In this document: positions 47,833-59,754 of the stretch, one piece after another
How the letters are laid out: every line of letters starts with the position of its first letter
Position numbering within the stretch: the stretch's first letter is position 1
NCBI RefSeq assembly: GCF_027580225.2
Contig: NC_073346.2
Location: 9,264,001 to 9,328,000 of the forward strand
Source: Misgurnus anguillicaudatus
Lineage: Eukaryota > Chordata > Actinopteri > Cypriniformes > Cobitidae
Reading direction: 5' to 3'
Length of the DNA stretch: 64,000 nt
The notes under the pieces: generated by a model
Seen by the model: the letters and a program-made list of their open reading frames with translations, nothing else
Told to the model about the DNA's origin: nothing
The model's database searches: none
Translations under genes and position numbers: made by a program

Positions 47833-49445
47833 CAGGCGCGGAGCTATGGGCGGGCCTGGGCGGGCCTGGGCCCGCCCAGATTGATAGCTGGCCCGCCCAA
47901 TCAGAAATGTAAAAAAATACTACTGTGTATAGTTAGACATGTATACTACTTTATGTGGTGTATTTTATCTATTGCATGTTATGTTAAAAACAGTAAAATT
48001 ATAAGTAAGCCTGATAACTATTTAAAAAATATTAAAGCAGTTGAATGTTGCGTTATAATGAGAAAAATATTCCCGAGCAGCTTTCAGCCATGATCACTTT
48101 GAGAACTTTTTTTGCAAGCAAGTGGGAAACGTATTTTGAATAACAACACGTTATAAATATGTGCTGGGCGCTATCCTCTCAATAACATAAACACACAACA
48201 AATATGACAGCGGGGTAAAAAATAGAAAGAAAACATCTGATCACAGTGATGTTGTTTGATATAGCGATATAGCAGCACTATAAGTCACGCCACAGAGACT
48301 GGGTAGCTTATTGCTACACTTTATACAATATAGCCTATTGCTTTTAAGCAACAAATAGGCTAATATAACAACATATAAGCCTACTGTGTAATTGAGACAT
48401 TAATTTAAGAAATGCATTAAAAGCAGAAAGACGTGTAGGCTGCGGAAATATAGTGGGTTCACTTCAATCCACACCACAGACGTTCTTGGTTTTCTTCTTA
48501 TTTATTAAATAGAAGCAATTGTTTGATCAAACATTGATTAATATTAAGATACAATTTATAAAAAACGAAATTAACTTTAAAGAAAGACTTTCTACTACAC
48601 AAACCTCGCAAAATCGTTTGCCCGACGTCCATTACGGGCTATGGCGAATTCCTGTCAGGCTACAAAAATGTATCTGCGCCTTGGCCGTCGGGCGGAGGAA
48701 AAAATATTGTAATGTGTTTGCATTCTCTCAGATTTAATTAGGTAATTATGTTGTATGTAATTCGGCGTCATCTTGTTAGCCATTACTATCCTCACTAACA
48801 AGTGAAACTGTCAGGAAATGAAGTGAAAGCATTAAATCCATTATTCCTTTCGTTCACGTCTGATATGCGCGCTCCTCGGCTCCGCTCTTCACGAGTAGGC
48901 TTGCTCTTGTGCTCATCAAAAAGTATATTAAATGTTTCTTTATTTGTCATTTCGTTTAACCTCAGAGTCTAACATTATTCTAGCAATTCCCTTTTTCTTT
49001 TTTTATTTAGTAAGTTAACTTAAATATGTGAGAACGAAAATATATTTTTAGTGATTTGCATGAAGAGAATATGATGTTAGAAGCTTCATTTTAAGCATTT
49101 AATAGCCGTATTTATTTAAAAACTTAAATAGGCTATTTAAAAAAGTATAAGGTTTTTTTGGGTTCATTTATATTTCCTGTCACTGTGTGCAGGTTCTTTT
49201 TTGTAGGCTATGACCAAAAAGGCTTAATAAATGTCACGTTGCATTACAATTTAAAGTATCAATAATGTCAAAAATGTGACGTGCAGTTCGGGTGTGTGTG
49301 TATGCTGTTTAAATTAGTGTTCTGAAGTTTTGATGAATTTTATAGACTTGTTATAGTTTCTTATTCAAAAGTGACACCCATAGATTCAGGCCCACCCGGA
49401 CTTAATCCATGCCCACCCATATGTCACGTTCTGCATCCGCCACTG
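47833..49445. mobile_element. hAT-type element with perfect 8-bp duplication
   Basis: Left end CAGGCGCGGAGCTATGGGCG, right end complement of CAGTGGCGGATGCAG; ACTGCCGC flanks both (47825-47832, 49446-49453). GGGCGGGCC/GGCCCGCCC stems follow the left end. No transposase. Confidence 0.9.
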
Positions 49446-49479
49446 ACTGCCGCCCGCTGGTATTTCCGAATTTGTCTAA

Positions 49480-49611
49480 GCATTTTTTTTTAAAGGCGCT
49501 ATCTTCACTAAATGAGTGCAGAGGTAAAGATTATACATATGTATTATCGCCTGAAATATTGTTAAAACTAAGTTTTGTGACCCAGAGACAATAATATTAA
49601 GAAACTGCTTA
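49480..49611. mobile_element. Fragment of the TTATACAACAGTTC family
   Basis: The block ggcgctatcttcactaa ... gttttgtgacccagagacaa matches 19830-19950 and about 58735-58830. Confidence 0.5.
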
Positions 49612-49815
49612 CACAAGTAATTGTACCTTTGTTTGGAGATTATGGTCCAAATATGGACCCTCTGACTGTTGGAAACCTTTTTGTACCCTTTTTATTCCTA
49701 AATGGTACATTTTAGTACCCTAAGGTGCAACTATGACCCACTGAGGGTACAACTTCGCCATTTGTACCCTAAGTGGCACAAATGGACCCCAACCGTACCC
49801 TTTTTTCTGACAGTG
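49612..49815. mobile_element. TA MITE with CACTGTCAGAAAAA terminus, copy 2
   Basis: The right end TTTTTTCTGACAGTG is followed by TA. The interior is rich in gtaccct/agggtac. The left terminus is decayed. Confidence 0.6.
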
Positions 49816-50238
49816 TATAAAAACCATTACTTCTATGGAATTTCCCCACAAAACATGTAAACCAGAATTTGTGTGTGTGTACTATAATACTATTGAAGTT
49901 TTTTTGCCACAAAAGCTTGCATGTACTTTGAGAGTTTTGCAGCTACAGACGGTCAAATTTGTTAAATAACAATAAATTGACATTTATTAATAAAGTGACA
50001 TTTCTAAAAATAAGGCATTTCAGTTACTATCTTTTCATTGCCAGTACTATCTGGTGAATGCATATTAGATGTTACCAGAAGCTAGTTATAGTTTATTTAA
50101 TATGGATATTTTTTCTCATATACAGTAGACCTTATGCAGATGTTTATGAACCCCTTAAAGTCAGTTTGATTACTTGTACTGTATAATGGCTTTTTATGAT
50201 GAATGTATATGCTTTTCTAGGCTTAAACATGCTATACA

Positions 50239-50514
50239 AATAGTTCACACCAAAAATAAAAAAATATATTATTATACAAATCTGTATAAATGTCTTTGTT
50301 CTGAGGAACACAAAGGAAGAGTTTTTAAGGCATGTTTAAAACCAAACCAATCATGAGCCCTATTCATTGACATAGAAAAATTAAAGAATACTCGGTTTGG
50401 TTTTAAACACTCCTTGAAATATTTTCCTTTGTGGTCATCAGAACAAAGAAATGTATACAGGTTTGTAACAACATGGGATTGAGTAAATGACAGAATTTTC
50501 ATTTTGGGGTTAAT
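50239..50514. mobile_element. Inverted-repeat element (70-bp arms)
   Basis: Arms at 50276-50347 and 50393-50465 are complementary (tgtctttgttctgagg against cagaacaaag; gtttaaaaccaaacc against ggtttggttttaaac). Non-coding MITE-like fold. Confidence 0.65.
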
Positions 50515-51109
50515 TATGCTTTTAAGTCCTGACTCCTAATGACATAAATTGATAAACTATAGGCCTACCTCTTTAACTCTTTTACTTGATACCCAGTCTG
50601 TTTAGGCTAAAATTATTTAACTTATGCTACAGGATAGGAATGAATACCAAACGGCTTTTTTGAGCCTGAAGTGCCCTTTAAGTGTGCAATTTTATGCCAG
50701 ACAATTAAATAAATGACGTTTTAATCTCTCTTTTCGCCAAGTGTATTTTTAACAGCCACACTTTGCTTAGATCTCAATCTCCTGCCTCCAGAGGTCGCAT
50801 TTCTAGGCTGCATACGTCATCAATATATTATTTCAGAATATTAACAATTATAAAGAATATTATTTGTTTTTTATCATAAATTGTTGTAATATACTGTAAA
50901 AAATAAATTGTTGGCTCAATAAATTATTTTTTAGTAACTAGTTCCACAGAAATGTTACGTTCACTCAATTTCTGACTCCAAAGTGTTACCTGGCTTGTTG
51001 TTTTTTAGTTGGCCCAAACTTGACTCAAATATAAAAAAGTATGTTTGCTCAACTAGCTTTATAGTTCATACAACTAAAACGTTTTAATCAGTTAAATCTT
51101 TATTATACC
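50515..51109. other. AT-rich spacer, no gene
   Basis: Nothing recognised. Confidence 0.4.
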
Positions 51110-51375
51110 ACGGGTCTGTTGAATGCTGCATTCTGATTGGCTGAGAAATGTTCTATGGGTGTTGATTATTTTTCTGTAAACCGCACACCTAATTTTTCAA
51201 ATGTCTTAAAAATAGGCACCACAGCAATGTTTGTGGTAACCGTGGTATAAGCGGAATAATTGACTCCGGTCCTTTGAATTATTTGAAAATAATGCACACC
51301 TGCGGTGTAACGGCACTCCGCTTCGCGTCGTGCCGCATTACCACCTTGGTGTGCATTATTTTCTTATAATTCAAT
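51110..51375. mobile_element. Dispersed fish MITE with internal dyad
   Basis: Begins around accacgggtctgttgaatgc, includes ggtaaccgtggtata and a GC-rich hairpin near 51300-51345 flanked by aaaataatgcacacc and ggtgtgcattatttt. Confidence 0.5.
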
Positions 51376-52699
51376 GGCCCGTCGTCAATTATTCCTTACA
51401 AAACTTATAGCTAAGACTCAATTAAAATTTAAATATTTTTGTGTTACTTCAATTAATATTTATTATTTGGGGATTTTTTATAAACTTGAGGAAACGGCTG
51501 ATGACTTGTGTCGTTGTGTGAAACTGAGTCCCAATTCGCATACTATCCGTCCTAAATAGTATTCGAAACTAGAATAAGTACGTGTCATCGAGTGACTTCA
51601 AACAGGGGAACCTAAAAATGGCGGAAATAGTTCCACCCGGACCATTGTCCTTGGAACACACAGCCAGTTCCGGCAACTCCGGGCAAACAAATCTGGGGAT
51701 TATTACGAACAGGTGTGCAAAGTGAGCGGGGAGATTGGACATTACAGAGAAGAGGAGGCATATAAATAGGGCATCAAGGAAGCAGGAAGGAGAGGTCTTT
51801 ATTTCGGCAAATGCCGAGGGTGAGGCGGAAGTGATCGGTGTGTTGGAGAGGCATGTTAACGTGGACATTGCAGGCTGGGTGAAGTCGAAGCAGAGGATTT
51901 GGGTGAAGAAAGACAGAGTTAAGTTGTCCAATCATTCCTTCTGAAGTCTTTGTGCTGATGTGATTCTTTACCTTGAAAGGATCGTGTTGTTGAAAGGACA
52001 CGGGAAAATAGGCTGACGGGGAAGGAACAGAGGAATTGTGTATAACCTGTCTCGAATGCACCAGACATCTGGAAGAAAGAGGGAAGTAAGTGTCGAAGGA
52101 AACTGTGAGTTACATTGGAATTCATCTTGTATTGTTTTACATCCTTGCTAATACTGCACCCTAGTGTATCCTCTGTGTATCCGAGCAGTGTGTGAGTGGC
52201 CCCACCCGTGTTGAGGATCGGTGGGTGAGCCAGGAACCGGCCGAGAAGAGGAAGAAGTGTGTTAAAAGGTTGTGGTCTTGACGGTCTCATATGGTCGTCC
52301 TCTGCACCGACCCCTTCAACTACATAGTGTGGCGCCTTACCTCGATCTTCCCACCTTTGCGACCCCATTATTACAGCAGCATCGACCGTTGCCTCCATCT
52401 GCCTTTCTGTCTGAAGTGAAGAGGTGTTGTATCCCTGTATGTCTATTGAAGTATCATACTGTTGAAGGAAATCTGTGTTCTCTGTGGCCAGTCTGCATGT
52501 TTGAGCCAAGGGCTCTGTGTCGTCGTGGGACTGTTTCACCACGTGTTGGGAAGTCAACGTCGAAGTGTTTCCCAGAAGTCTGTCCAAGTGAGGAAGGCTA
52601 AAGGTTTTTGTGAGTCTACACGTCCCCTCTAGTCACCTGAGTCTTGACGAGCGAAGTTGGATGTACGCTTACCTAGGTGTCTGTGAGTGGAATTCATTC

Positions 52700-54110
52700 C
52701 AGCTAGAAGCCTAGGATATCCACCTGTATACTTACCTGTATGCCCAAGGTCTAAGCCCAGTGTACCAAATTGTATACCTACCCGTATGTTCAAAGCTCCA
52801 AGTCCAGTGTATCCCTTGTATACGCACCTGTGCGCCCAAGGTCTAAGCCCAGTGTATTCAATTGTATACCCACCTGTACGCCCACAGTACCAAGCCCAGT
52901 ATACCTCCGTATACTTACCTGTACGCCCAAGGTCCAAGCTCAGCATACTTATTTTCATACCTACCTGTACGCCCATAGTACCAAGCCCCGTATACTAGGG
53001 ATGGGCACCGAACTCTGTACTTTTATAATCACCGACCGAATTGCGTCGGTACTACCAAGTATCGATTCACATAAAATCAATCGGTGCTCAATTTCGGTAC
53101 CTGAGAGAACACGTCACCGCACCGCGTGATTCTGGTACATAACGAAAGCGTGTGCGCACGCGAGAGAGAGAGATAGTGTGGGAAGTGACACCCCTTTGCA
53201 ACATGCTCAATGGCTAACAGATTTAAAAAAAAAACTGCTAGTATTGTTTTCTACATAAAAGTGTACTTATATGGTGCTTTTATGACATTTATGTTCCTTG
53301 ATCATTTGTCTTAATTATATATTTTATTTATATGTAAGACATATGCCCTGGTTGTTGTAGGGATTACTTTTTTTTAGTAAAGATTGTGTGTATTATTGAA
53401 CATTTCGAAACAAATAACAAAATGTTGAAAATGAGAGGTTTGGGCTTAATATGTCCACTGAAAGTCACTTAAGTCAGAGTAAAGTACCGAAAAAGGTACA
53501 GCTGGGTACCGGGATCGAATTCCAGGTACCGGTATCGGAACCGGTACCGGTAAAAATGTGAACGGTACCCAACCCTACCGTATACTTACCTGTACCCCCA
53601 AGTATTAAGCCCAGTGTATCTCCAGCATATGAACCTGTATGCCCAAGGCCCAAGCCCTGTGTACTCATTTTGTATATCTACCTGTACATCCAAGCACCAA
53701 GCCCAGTGTGTACCCAGTATACCTACCTGTACGTCCAAGCACCAAGCCCAGTGTGTCCTCAGTATACGTACCTGTACGCCCAAAGTACCAAGCCCCGTAC
53801 ACTCATTGGATACCTACCTGTACGCCCAGAGTACCAAGCCCGTATACCCCCGTATACTTACCTGTACACCCAAGGTTTAAGCCAGTGGACGCATTTGGAT
53901 ACTTACCTGAAGGCCTGAAACTCCAAACCCAGCGTGTTCCCCTGTACATCCACCTTGTACGCTTAAAGTTCAAGTATAGTGTACTTACTTGTGTACCTTC
54001 TAGGCACCTCCAGCTCCAAACCCAGGGACACATTGTATACTTCCTGGACGCCCAAGCTCCCAGCTCAGCTCACCTGCCGATTACCGTCTGGATGCTCCAG
54101 CTTCAAGCCC
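52700..54110. repeat. ~45-bp minisatellite inside the LTR
   Basis: Units of the type gtatacttacctgtacgccc plus aaggtccaagcccagtgt, interrupted at 52996-53577 by a MITE. On the complementary strand each unit shows acaggtaagtatac. Open frames across it are repeat artefacts. Confidence 0.9.
52996..53577. mobile_element. hAT MITE in the LTR minisatellite
   Basis: Left TAGGGATGGGCACCGA, right complement of TAGGGTTGGGTACCGTTCAC; CCGTATAC flanks both sides (52988-52995, 53578-53585). Confidence 0.95.
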
Positions 54111-54565
54111 AGCGTACCCATTACACGCTAAGGCCATCAGTCTAAGGTACCTACCCATCCACTTACCAGTGTACTTACTCGTATCCGCGTCCAGGAAGGG
54201 AGGCTGGAAGTTTCGCCTGCAGTTCGCCTGGGAGACACAAGGGGGAAAAGCTAAGAATATTCACCTGCAATTCACGCATGGAGAAAGAAGAAGAGGAAGT
54301 CAAGACCTACCTGAGAATCCCCATGAGAGTCAGAAGCGACTCGGAACCAAAGCTCTCCAGTCCCAGAGAGCTTCTTTTAAGAACTCCCCCTCCCTTTCCC
54401 TCTACCCTTTTTCTAAATTTAATAAACATTGTTTTAATTTACTTGCTCTCAGTAAAAACCTCATCTGTCTGGTCATTGGGGTGTTTTTGGGACCTCCTCG
54501 GGGTGGAAACTGAGGGAGGAGTGAGACTCACGACATTGTTGGTCCGCTCCGACCTGTGACATACG

Positions 54566-55344
54566 TCCCAAATCGTAGTATTTTGAAATGAGTATCCCAA
54601 AGATACCCGGATGGTCTACTATTTCCGGTTAGAAATTGAAGTGCAGATCAATGCACACTCTAACGGCTAATATTGCCCACAACCCATTGCATGCGAGAGG
54701 GAGGAGCTTAACCACACTGACCCTCTTGCTTATTTGTAGTAATACTGTGGCTGTACAAATGTTAAAGTCGCCATGAAACGTAAGTAGCGATTGCCTTATT
54801 TTCCCCGTGGTGACGTATATCCGAATGAAACAGCGTTTGAGATGAAATAAGGCAGGGCTGGATTTGAATTTGTCCATCGAGATCTGATTGGATCGTTTGA
54901 AGTTGGGTTGTGTTGCTTCAATATTAATACTCTTTTGCCCTGGGAACATACATGGTAGGTTTATTAATAGTTTGTTAATTTACAGCAGGTAGTCTACTTT
55001 AAACACAGTAAGGCTACTTTTGAACCATTAAGTTAACTTTACCTGTCTAAAACAAAACACTTGTGACTCCCGCAATAAAGGTAAATAAAGCGTTATCCCC
55101 ATCATTTTAATCTTGTGACAAACTAAACTAACATATATTCTATAAAATGTGGTCTTACAAGGACAACTTCAAAAACATAAATTAAAAAACACTTACAGTA
55201 TGTGAATCAACAGCGCCAAAATGTCCTAGTAAAGTTGAAAATGATTAAATCATTCAGATTGATGCGTTTTATGCAGGTCTGGATCAGCTTTCTCTTGAGA
55301 ATTGAGACCAAACATTGCAACTATCTCGATCTTATACAAACAGC
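54566..55344. other. No gene recognised
   Basis: The start continues the MITE-like sequence into which the LTR inserted; the rest is AT-rich. Confidence 0.4.
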
Positions 55345-55900
55345 TAAGTAATTCAATTCAATTTTATTTATATAGCGCTTTTCACAAAAGTCAATTGTTT
55401 CAAAGCAGCTTTACATTAATAGAAGCAGTGAAAAGCACAGAAAAACGACAGATAGCACAACAAAATACATGATAGCATAAGCAGTTAAATTTGCTGCGGC
55501 TATGATATTATAAGCGAACGTATTAATAAAGTAACGTCTAGAAGAGGAAGCTAAGTAAAGCCCAAAAAGGCTGCCTCCCCGGGGTAAAAAAACCCCTAGA
55601 AGAAAAAAAACCCTGAGGAACTTTTTAGCCGAGGAAGTTAAAAAAAAAGTCCTAGGAGGGAAAAACCCTTGGGTGAACGGATAAGGAGATTTAGCGGAGA
55701 TTAAGCGGGTTCTGCCGGTGATCGTTGGTCAGGCATCAGCTGGGCATCACGTTGAAGGACGGCCAGTAGATCAGAGGTGTGCCGACTTTCACATCTACCG
55801 GAACTGGGTCTGTTTGTCTCATTGTCCTCGGGGTCGAGGACGAGACGGGGAGATAAAAACAAAATCATATTAGCATAGCGGTCGTTCATATGTAATGAAG
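55345..55900 (-). mobile_element. LINE-type 3' fragment
   Basis: The left edge aattcaattcaattttattt followed by tatagcgctttt is the complement of a LINE 3' end with an ATTGAA-type tail. The rest is the conserved non-coding tail region (ccccggggtaaaaaaacccc) common in fish genomes. Confidence 0.5.
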
Positions 55901-55995
55901 TGTCACACAGTGATGTGGTTTAACTTTAAGCTTAGTTCCAGACAGACTAACTATTGCGGCATAATTATATTATCCACAGTTGAGGATTTTGCAAA

Positions 55996-57105
55996 TAGGG
56001 AATGTTAATGTACGTCACCGCAGTGTTGCATTATGGGACGTGGGCGCCATGTTTAGAGGCACCGCCGACCGCTATGCCATTTAATTGTGGGCATGTTAAG
56101 CTAAAACTAGGTAAAATTGAAGAAGAACGGAAGAAATCGAGAAGTTGAAAGAAAAAGAGAAGGGACCCTATTGGGAGAAACTAAATGCTACTGCCAAAAA
56201 ACTTTTTTTGGACAAATAAACAACATAGATCCATATGATTTAGCAGCCCAAGACTGGATTACGGACCTCCGCTTACATATCTGGTCAATTACCTTGTTTT
56301 TGCAGGACTTTATTTACACTTTGCAGGAGTTTAAGAGCTATAAATCCTTTCAAGCTTAATACCTACGTATCTTAATGATTCTATAAAATAATTTCTCCGT
56401 TGTATTCTGTGCGATGAATCAACACATGTTCAAAAGATGGCACTTCTGTTTTGACCAACTTATTAAAACAAGCAAAATGCTGAATATTTAGCTAACGTTG
56501 TTATTTAAAGAGTCACAAGCAGTTGCATTTAATAAAAAATATGTGTTACAATCGTCAAAATTGTCTAAATATGTATTTTTATAACTCATGTGTTTAGGGT
56601 GATCAGAAATGAATGAATGAATGAATCAATAACTTACATTTGCAAGTTAGTTTGACAGTGTTAGCATAAAAACAAGACAATTTAAGTGGTTCTGCTTTTA
56701 TTAATCACAAATTACTGAATGACTGAAAATGCAGCGAACACACTCTCGCTGATGCAGGGATTTTTTTTTTTTGAAAAGTAAAGGTTTTTCTCCTGATTGA
56801 AGCAGACAAACCACGCGATCCGGCGTCTTTTCGTCAGCTCCTGCACCGGCTTCCTTTGTTTTTTTCCACGAATAAAAGCTGGAAAAACGTATTCCGTTGT
56901 TCAGTTTCCTCCCTGAACGATCGCGTGACCTGCTTGATCGAGCAGTACTGACCAAACATATCAAAGTTTATTAAAATCTCGACAGAAAATACAAAAACAA
57001 CCTCCAACACATGAACTCAAATACAGCGGGATAGGACACGTGCCTGCAAATATGGCGGATTACACATAATGCAACACCGCGTGACGTCAACTTCACATTC
57101 CCTAT
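55996..57105 (+). mobile_element. DNA transposon with N-terminal piece of a YqaJ/SWIM-type ORF
   Basis: Termini ATAGGGAATGTtaatGTacGTCAC and the complement near 57066-57105 share about 30 positions, including GTGTTGCATTATG. Inside, 56150-56359 reads KLNATAKKLFLDKINNIDPY, DWITDLRLH, TLQEFKSYKSFQA then a stop. This resembles the N-terminus of multicopy fish transposon proteins that carry a SWIM finger and a YqaJ-type nuclease further on; those parts are absent. Confidence 0.55.
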
Positions 57106-57453
57106 TGGGGGCCCAATGCGAAGGTATATATGGTAAATAAGGGTCACCTTCCGATCTTTAAGAGAAAATGAAACCTGTCGACCCGTTTGACTAAGGCCTG
57201 AAGCCCCACTGTCGTCGTTAATGCAGGTTCAGTGGCAAACGGGTCTGTATGGCATACTATTCACAAGACACACGAAAGCGCCAAAATCGCAACCCGACCA
57301 TACATGCCAACCCGTTTGACTAAGGCCGGAAGCCCCACTGTCGTCTATAGTAACCAACTATATAAAAAAGCAAACATAAAACCGAATTATTTGACCCTCT
57401 TTAACGTGTACTGAATATGCTGGGGATCTGTGATTGGATAAAAGGTGTCGTGA
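57106..57453. other. Short direct repeat, no gene
   Basis: cccgtttgactaaggcc plus gaagccccactgtcgt occurs at 57183 and 57303. Origin unknown. Confidence 0.5.
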
Positions 57454-57834
57454 TCAGCACTGCTGCTGCTTGTGGCACCGCAAGGACTGACAGGGGATGA
57501 CATCAAAGTACCGCGAGAGCATTTCGATAGCGGCTTCTGTAGGATTTCTCGAATCCCTCTCACGGGATTTTGATGTTATCTGCCTGTCGTTGTGGCGCCA
57601 CATGAAGTCGTATAAGTCACCGGCTAGATCAAGCAAGCAGTCAAAAAACGGGACGCGAGGCGATAAGAAAAAACGATGAGAAAAAAGATGGTAATAGTAA
57701 ATAAAATTATATTGGACATAAGTTATAAGAATGAATGAAATATTGTTTACAGTCCTGGTGTGCGTAACTAGGCAACCACGTTTTCGTTCACGTTGCATGA
57801 CGTCATCGAAGTATGTCCCAGAACGTGCAAACAC
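57454..57834 (-). CDS. Unrecognised ORF, possibly an exon end
   Basis: A 126-codon frame. The first third looks like flanking sequence, but the C-terminal part (FFDCLLDLAGDLYDFMWRHN, EMLSRYFDVIPCQSLRCH) has coding-like composition. It may be the last exon of a transposon gene. I do not know the family. Confidence 0.3.
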   Translation of the reverse strand: MFARSGTYFDDVMQRERKRGCLVTHTRTVNNISFILITYVQYNFIYYYHLFSHRFFLSPRVPFFDCLLDLAGDLYDFMWRHNDRQITSKSRERDSRNPTEAAIEMLSRYFDVIPCQSLRCHKQQQC

Positions 57835-57845
57835 CCAACATTATC

Positions 57846-58470
57846 TGTCTGCACAACAGGAGGCTGCAGTTTCAGGACCGCAGTTTCAAGACCGCAGTTT
57901 TAGGACCCTAGTTTTTTTGTAACAGCGCCACCTAGCGAAACTGTAGCCTCCGGTGGTGCAAGCAGATGCTACTCGAAAAAGTGAACATTTAGATTATGTT
58001 ACTAAAAAAAAAAAGACGAGTAACTAACAAGTTTTTACAACCAGCATAATACAGTTTTCTTGTACTGTCACTAAGTCAACACAAGCTTTCATGCAATTAA
58101 TTAAACTAATGTGCTAATAAGTCATTTACAGCATTATTCTATGTAAAGCACGTTGAATGACCTCTGCGTATGAAATGTGCTACACAAATAAACTTGCCTT
58201 GCTATATTACGTATGATGGATATGCATTCAAGACAATTTAGCAAATCACAATCACTTCGGCTACGTTAACTTTCCAATGAAATGCATCACAATTGTATTT
58301 AATGTTCAAATAAAAATTGATTCACATTTGATACTCACACTCTGCTTGTTATCCATCTTTGTTGGTCCTCTAGTTCGCTAGGTGGCGTTGTCACTAAAAA
58401 CCTAGGGTCCTAGAACTGCAGTCCTGAAACTGCAGCCTCCGCTTGTGCAGGCAGATGCTACTCGGCAGCC
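57846..58470. mobile_element. MITE with ~110-bp inverted ends
   Basis: Left arm aggaggctgcagtttcagga ... cagcgccacctagcgaa; right arm is its complement at about 58366-58455. A LINE 3' tail is inserted at 58138-58202. Confidence 0.7.
58138..58202 (+). mobile_element. Very short LINE 3' end
   Basis: ctatgtaaagcacgttgaatg ... caaataaacttgccttgc equals the last 65 bases of the LINE at 59755-60890. Confidence 0.7.
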
Positions 58471-59754
58471 CGGTTTATAACAAATTTAAAAAATATGAAA
58501 CATCACTCAACAGCGATGTCAATTAACTGCAAACCTAAAATATGATTTAAAACATAACCCTTTCATTGATAAGTATGAGAAATTAAAATGAATTAAATCA
58601 TGTTTAAATGCCACAGAGATATCAAAGCCAGCAGGCGATTTCTGATGTGCTTGCCGAGGCGAGGGTGCACTGGGTGGGGTGTGAGTGCTTGAGCGACAGT
58701 GATATTCTGGAGCTCTTCTCTGCCTGAAAGTGTCCGAACACATTTTTAAATAGACGCTATCTTTATTAACCGACCGCATATTCACGCCTGAACAACTCTT
58801 ACAATTACATTTTGTGACCAAATAACAGTGATATTATGAGCATTTTGTTATCAGGAAACATAGCTGTCATAAGTCCACATATTTACCCGATTTGTCTTAA
58901 TTAGTTCAGTTAACACTAGCCATTCTGAATGTTGACTGGATTTGAAAATAACAATTCATCAAACACAGATTTATCTAGACTTAAAATAATATGTCTTCTC
59001 AACTAAGCTCAAACAAGAAAATTGGTTTAACTTATATATTTTTGCCCGTCCAACATTTCATTAGTTGTATTTTTACAGTGTCCTTATGATAGCAAATATA
59101 ATACTCAGTTGCAAGCCCGTAGGCAGGGGGGATGAACCTCCCGACCCCCCCCCCCCCCCACACACACACACACACTGCCAAAAGGTCCAGAATTTAAGTC
59201 GTTTTTTTTCACATGATTATTGTCATAATTTTAATCAATGCTTGTGACAAATATTCTGGGTTGCTGTTTCAAATTAATATTATAAATTATTGTAGCTGAA
59301 CGCATGACCGTACCCACCACTGAGGTCCGGACCTCAGACATTTTCTGAGGCTCGTCCTATTTGACTCAACGCTCAGCGCTCGTTTGACGTCTGGCTGCGC
59401 AGACCGATCAGCATGTGACGTCTTAGCACCACAAGACTAATTCAATAGTAAATGACCCAGTATGCTTTTAAATAGATCTCGTGGTAGTGTGATGTCACAG
59501 GCCAACAAGTCTGCGCTGCACCCCATTAAGTAAGATAAAGTCAAACTGATACTGAGATGACAAATCAAATCAAACCAGGCAGACAGAGGTGCAACACAGA
59601 GGTCAGATGCGCAGTTAGTAGAAGTGCAAGAAAGATTTAAGTAATCAAATGGTAACTATTACAGCAGTTTAATGAAGAGAAATATGAAATCGCAGTGATT
59701 GTCAAGGTGATAAGACAAAAAACATTACTGCAGCCAAGCCACATGGAAGAACCA
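58471..59754. other. No gene; repeat fragments
   Basis: 58735-58850 matches the TTATACAACAGTTC family. A C-run plus (CA)n is at 59142-59175. The rest was not assigned. Confidence 0.4.

Larger units (their letters stand above)
51583..54561 (+). mobile_element. Solo LTR, 2.98 kb, related to the 12-14.5 kb LTR
   Basis: Starts TGTCATCGAG, ends GACCTGTGACA, flanked by TACG (51579-51582, 54562-54565). Near the 3' end AATAAA is followed by ctgtctggtcattggggtg, a cctcg-containing stretch and ggtccgctccgacctgtg, shared with the minus-strand LTR. No internal retroelement genes adjoin it. It inserted in an older MITE-like sequence (cccaattcgcatactatccg). A 45-bp minisatellite and a nested hAT MITE enlarge it. 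Confidence 0.8.

Noticed and set aside
51919..52587. 222-codon frame on the minus strand
   Set aside because: It is antisense within the solo LTR with no recognisable protein features.
52629..54145. Several 100-170-codon frames
   Set aside because: They are translations of the ~45-bp LTR minisatellite in several frames and strands.
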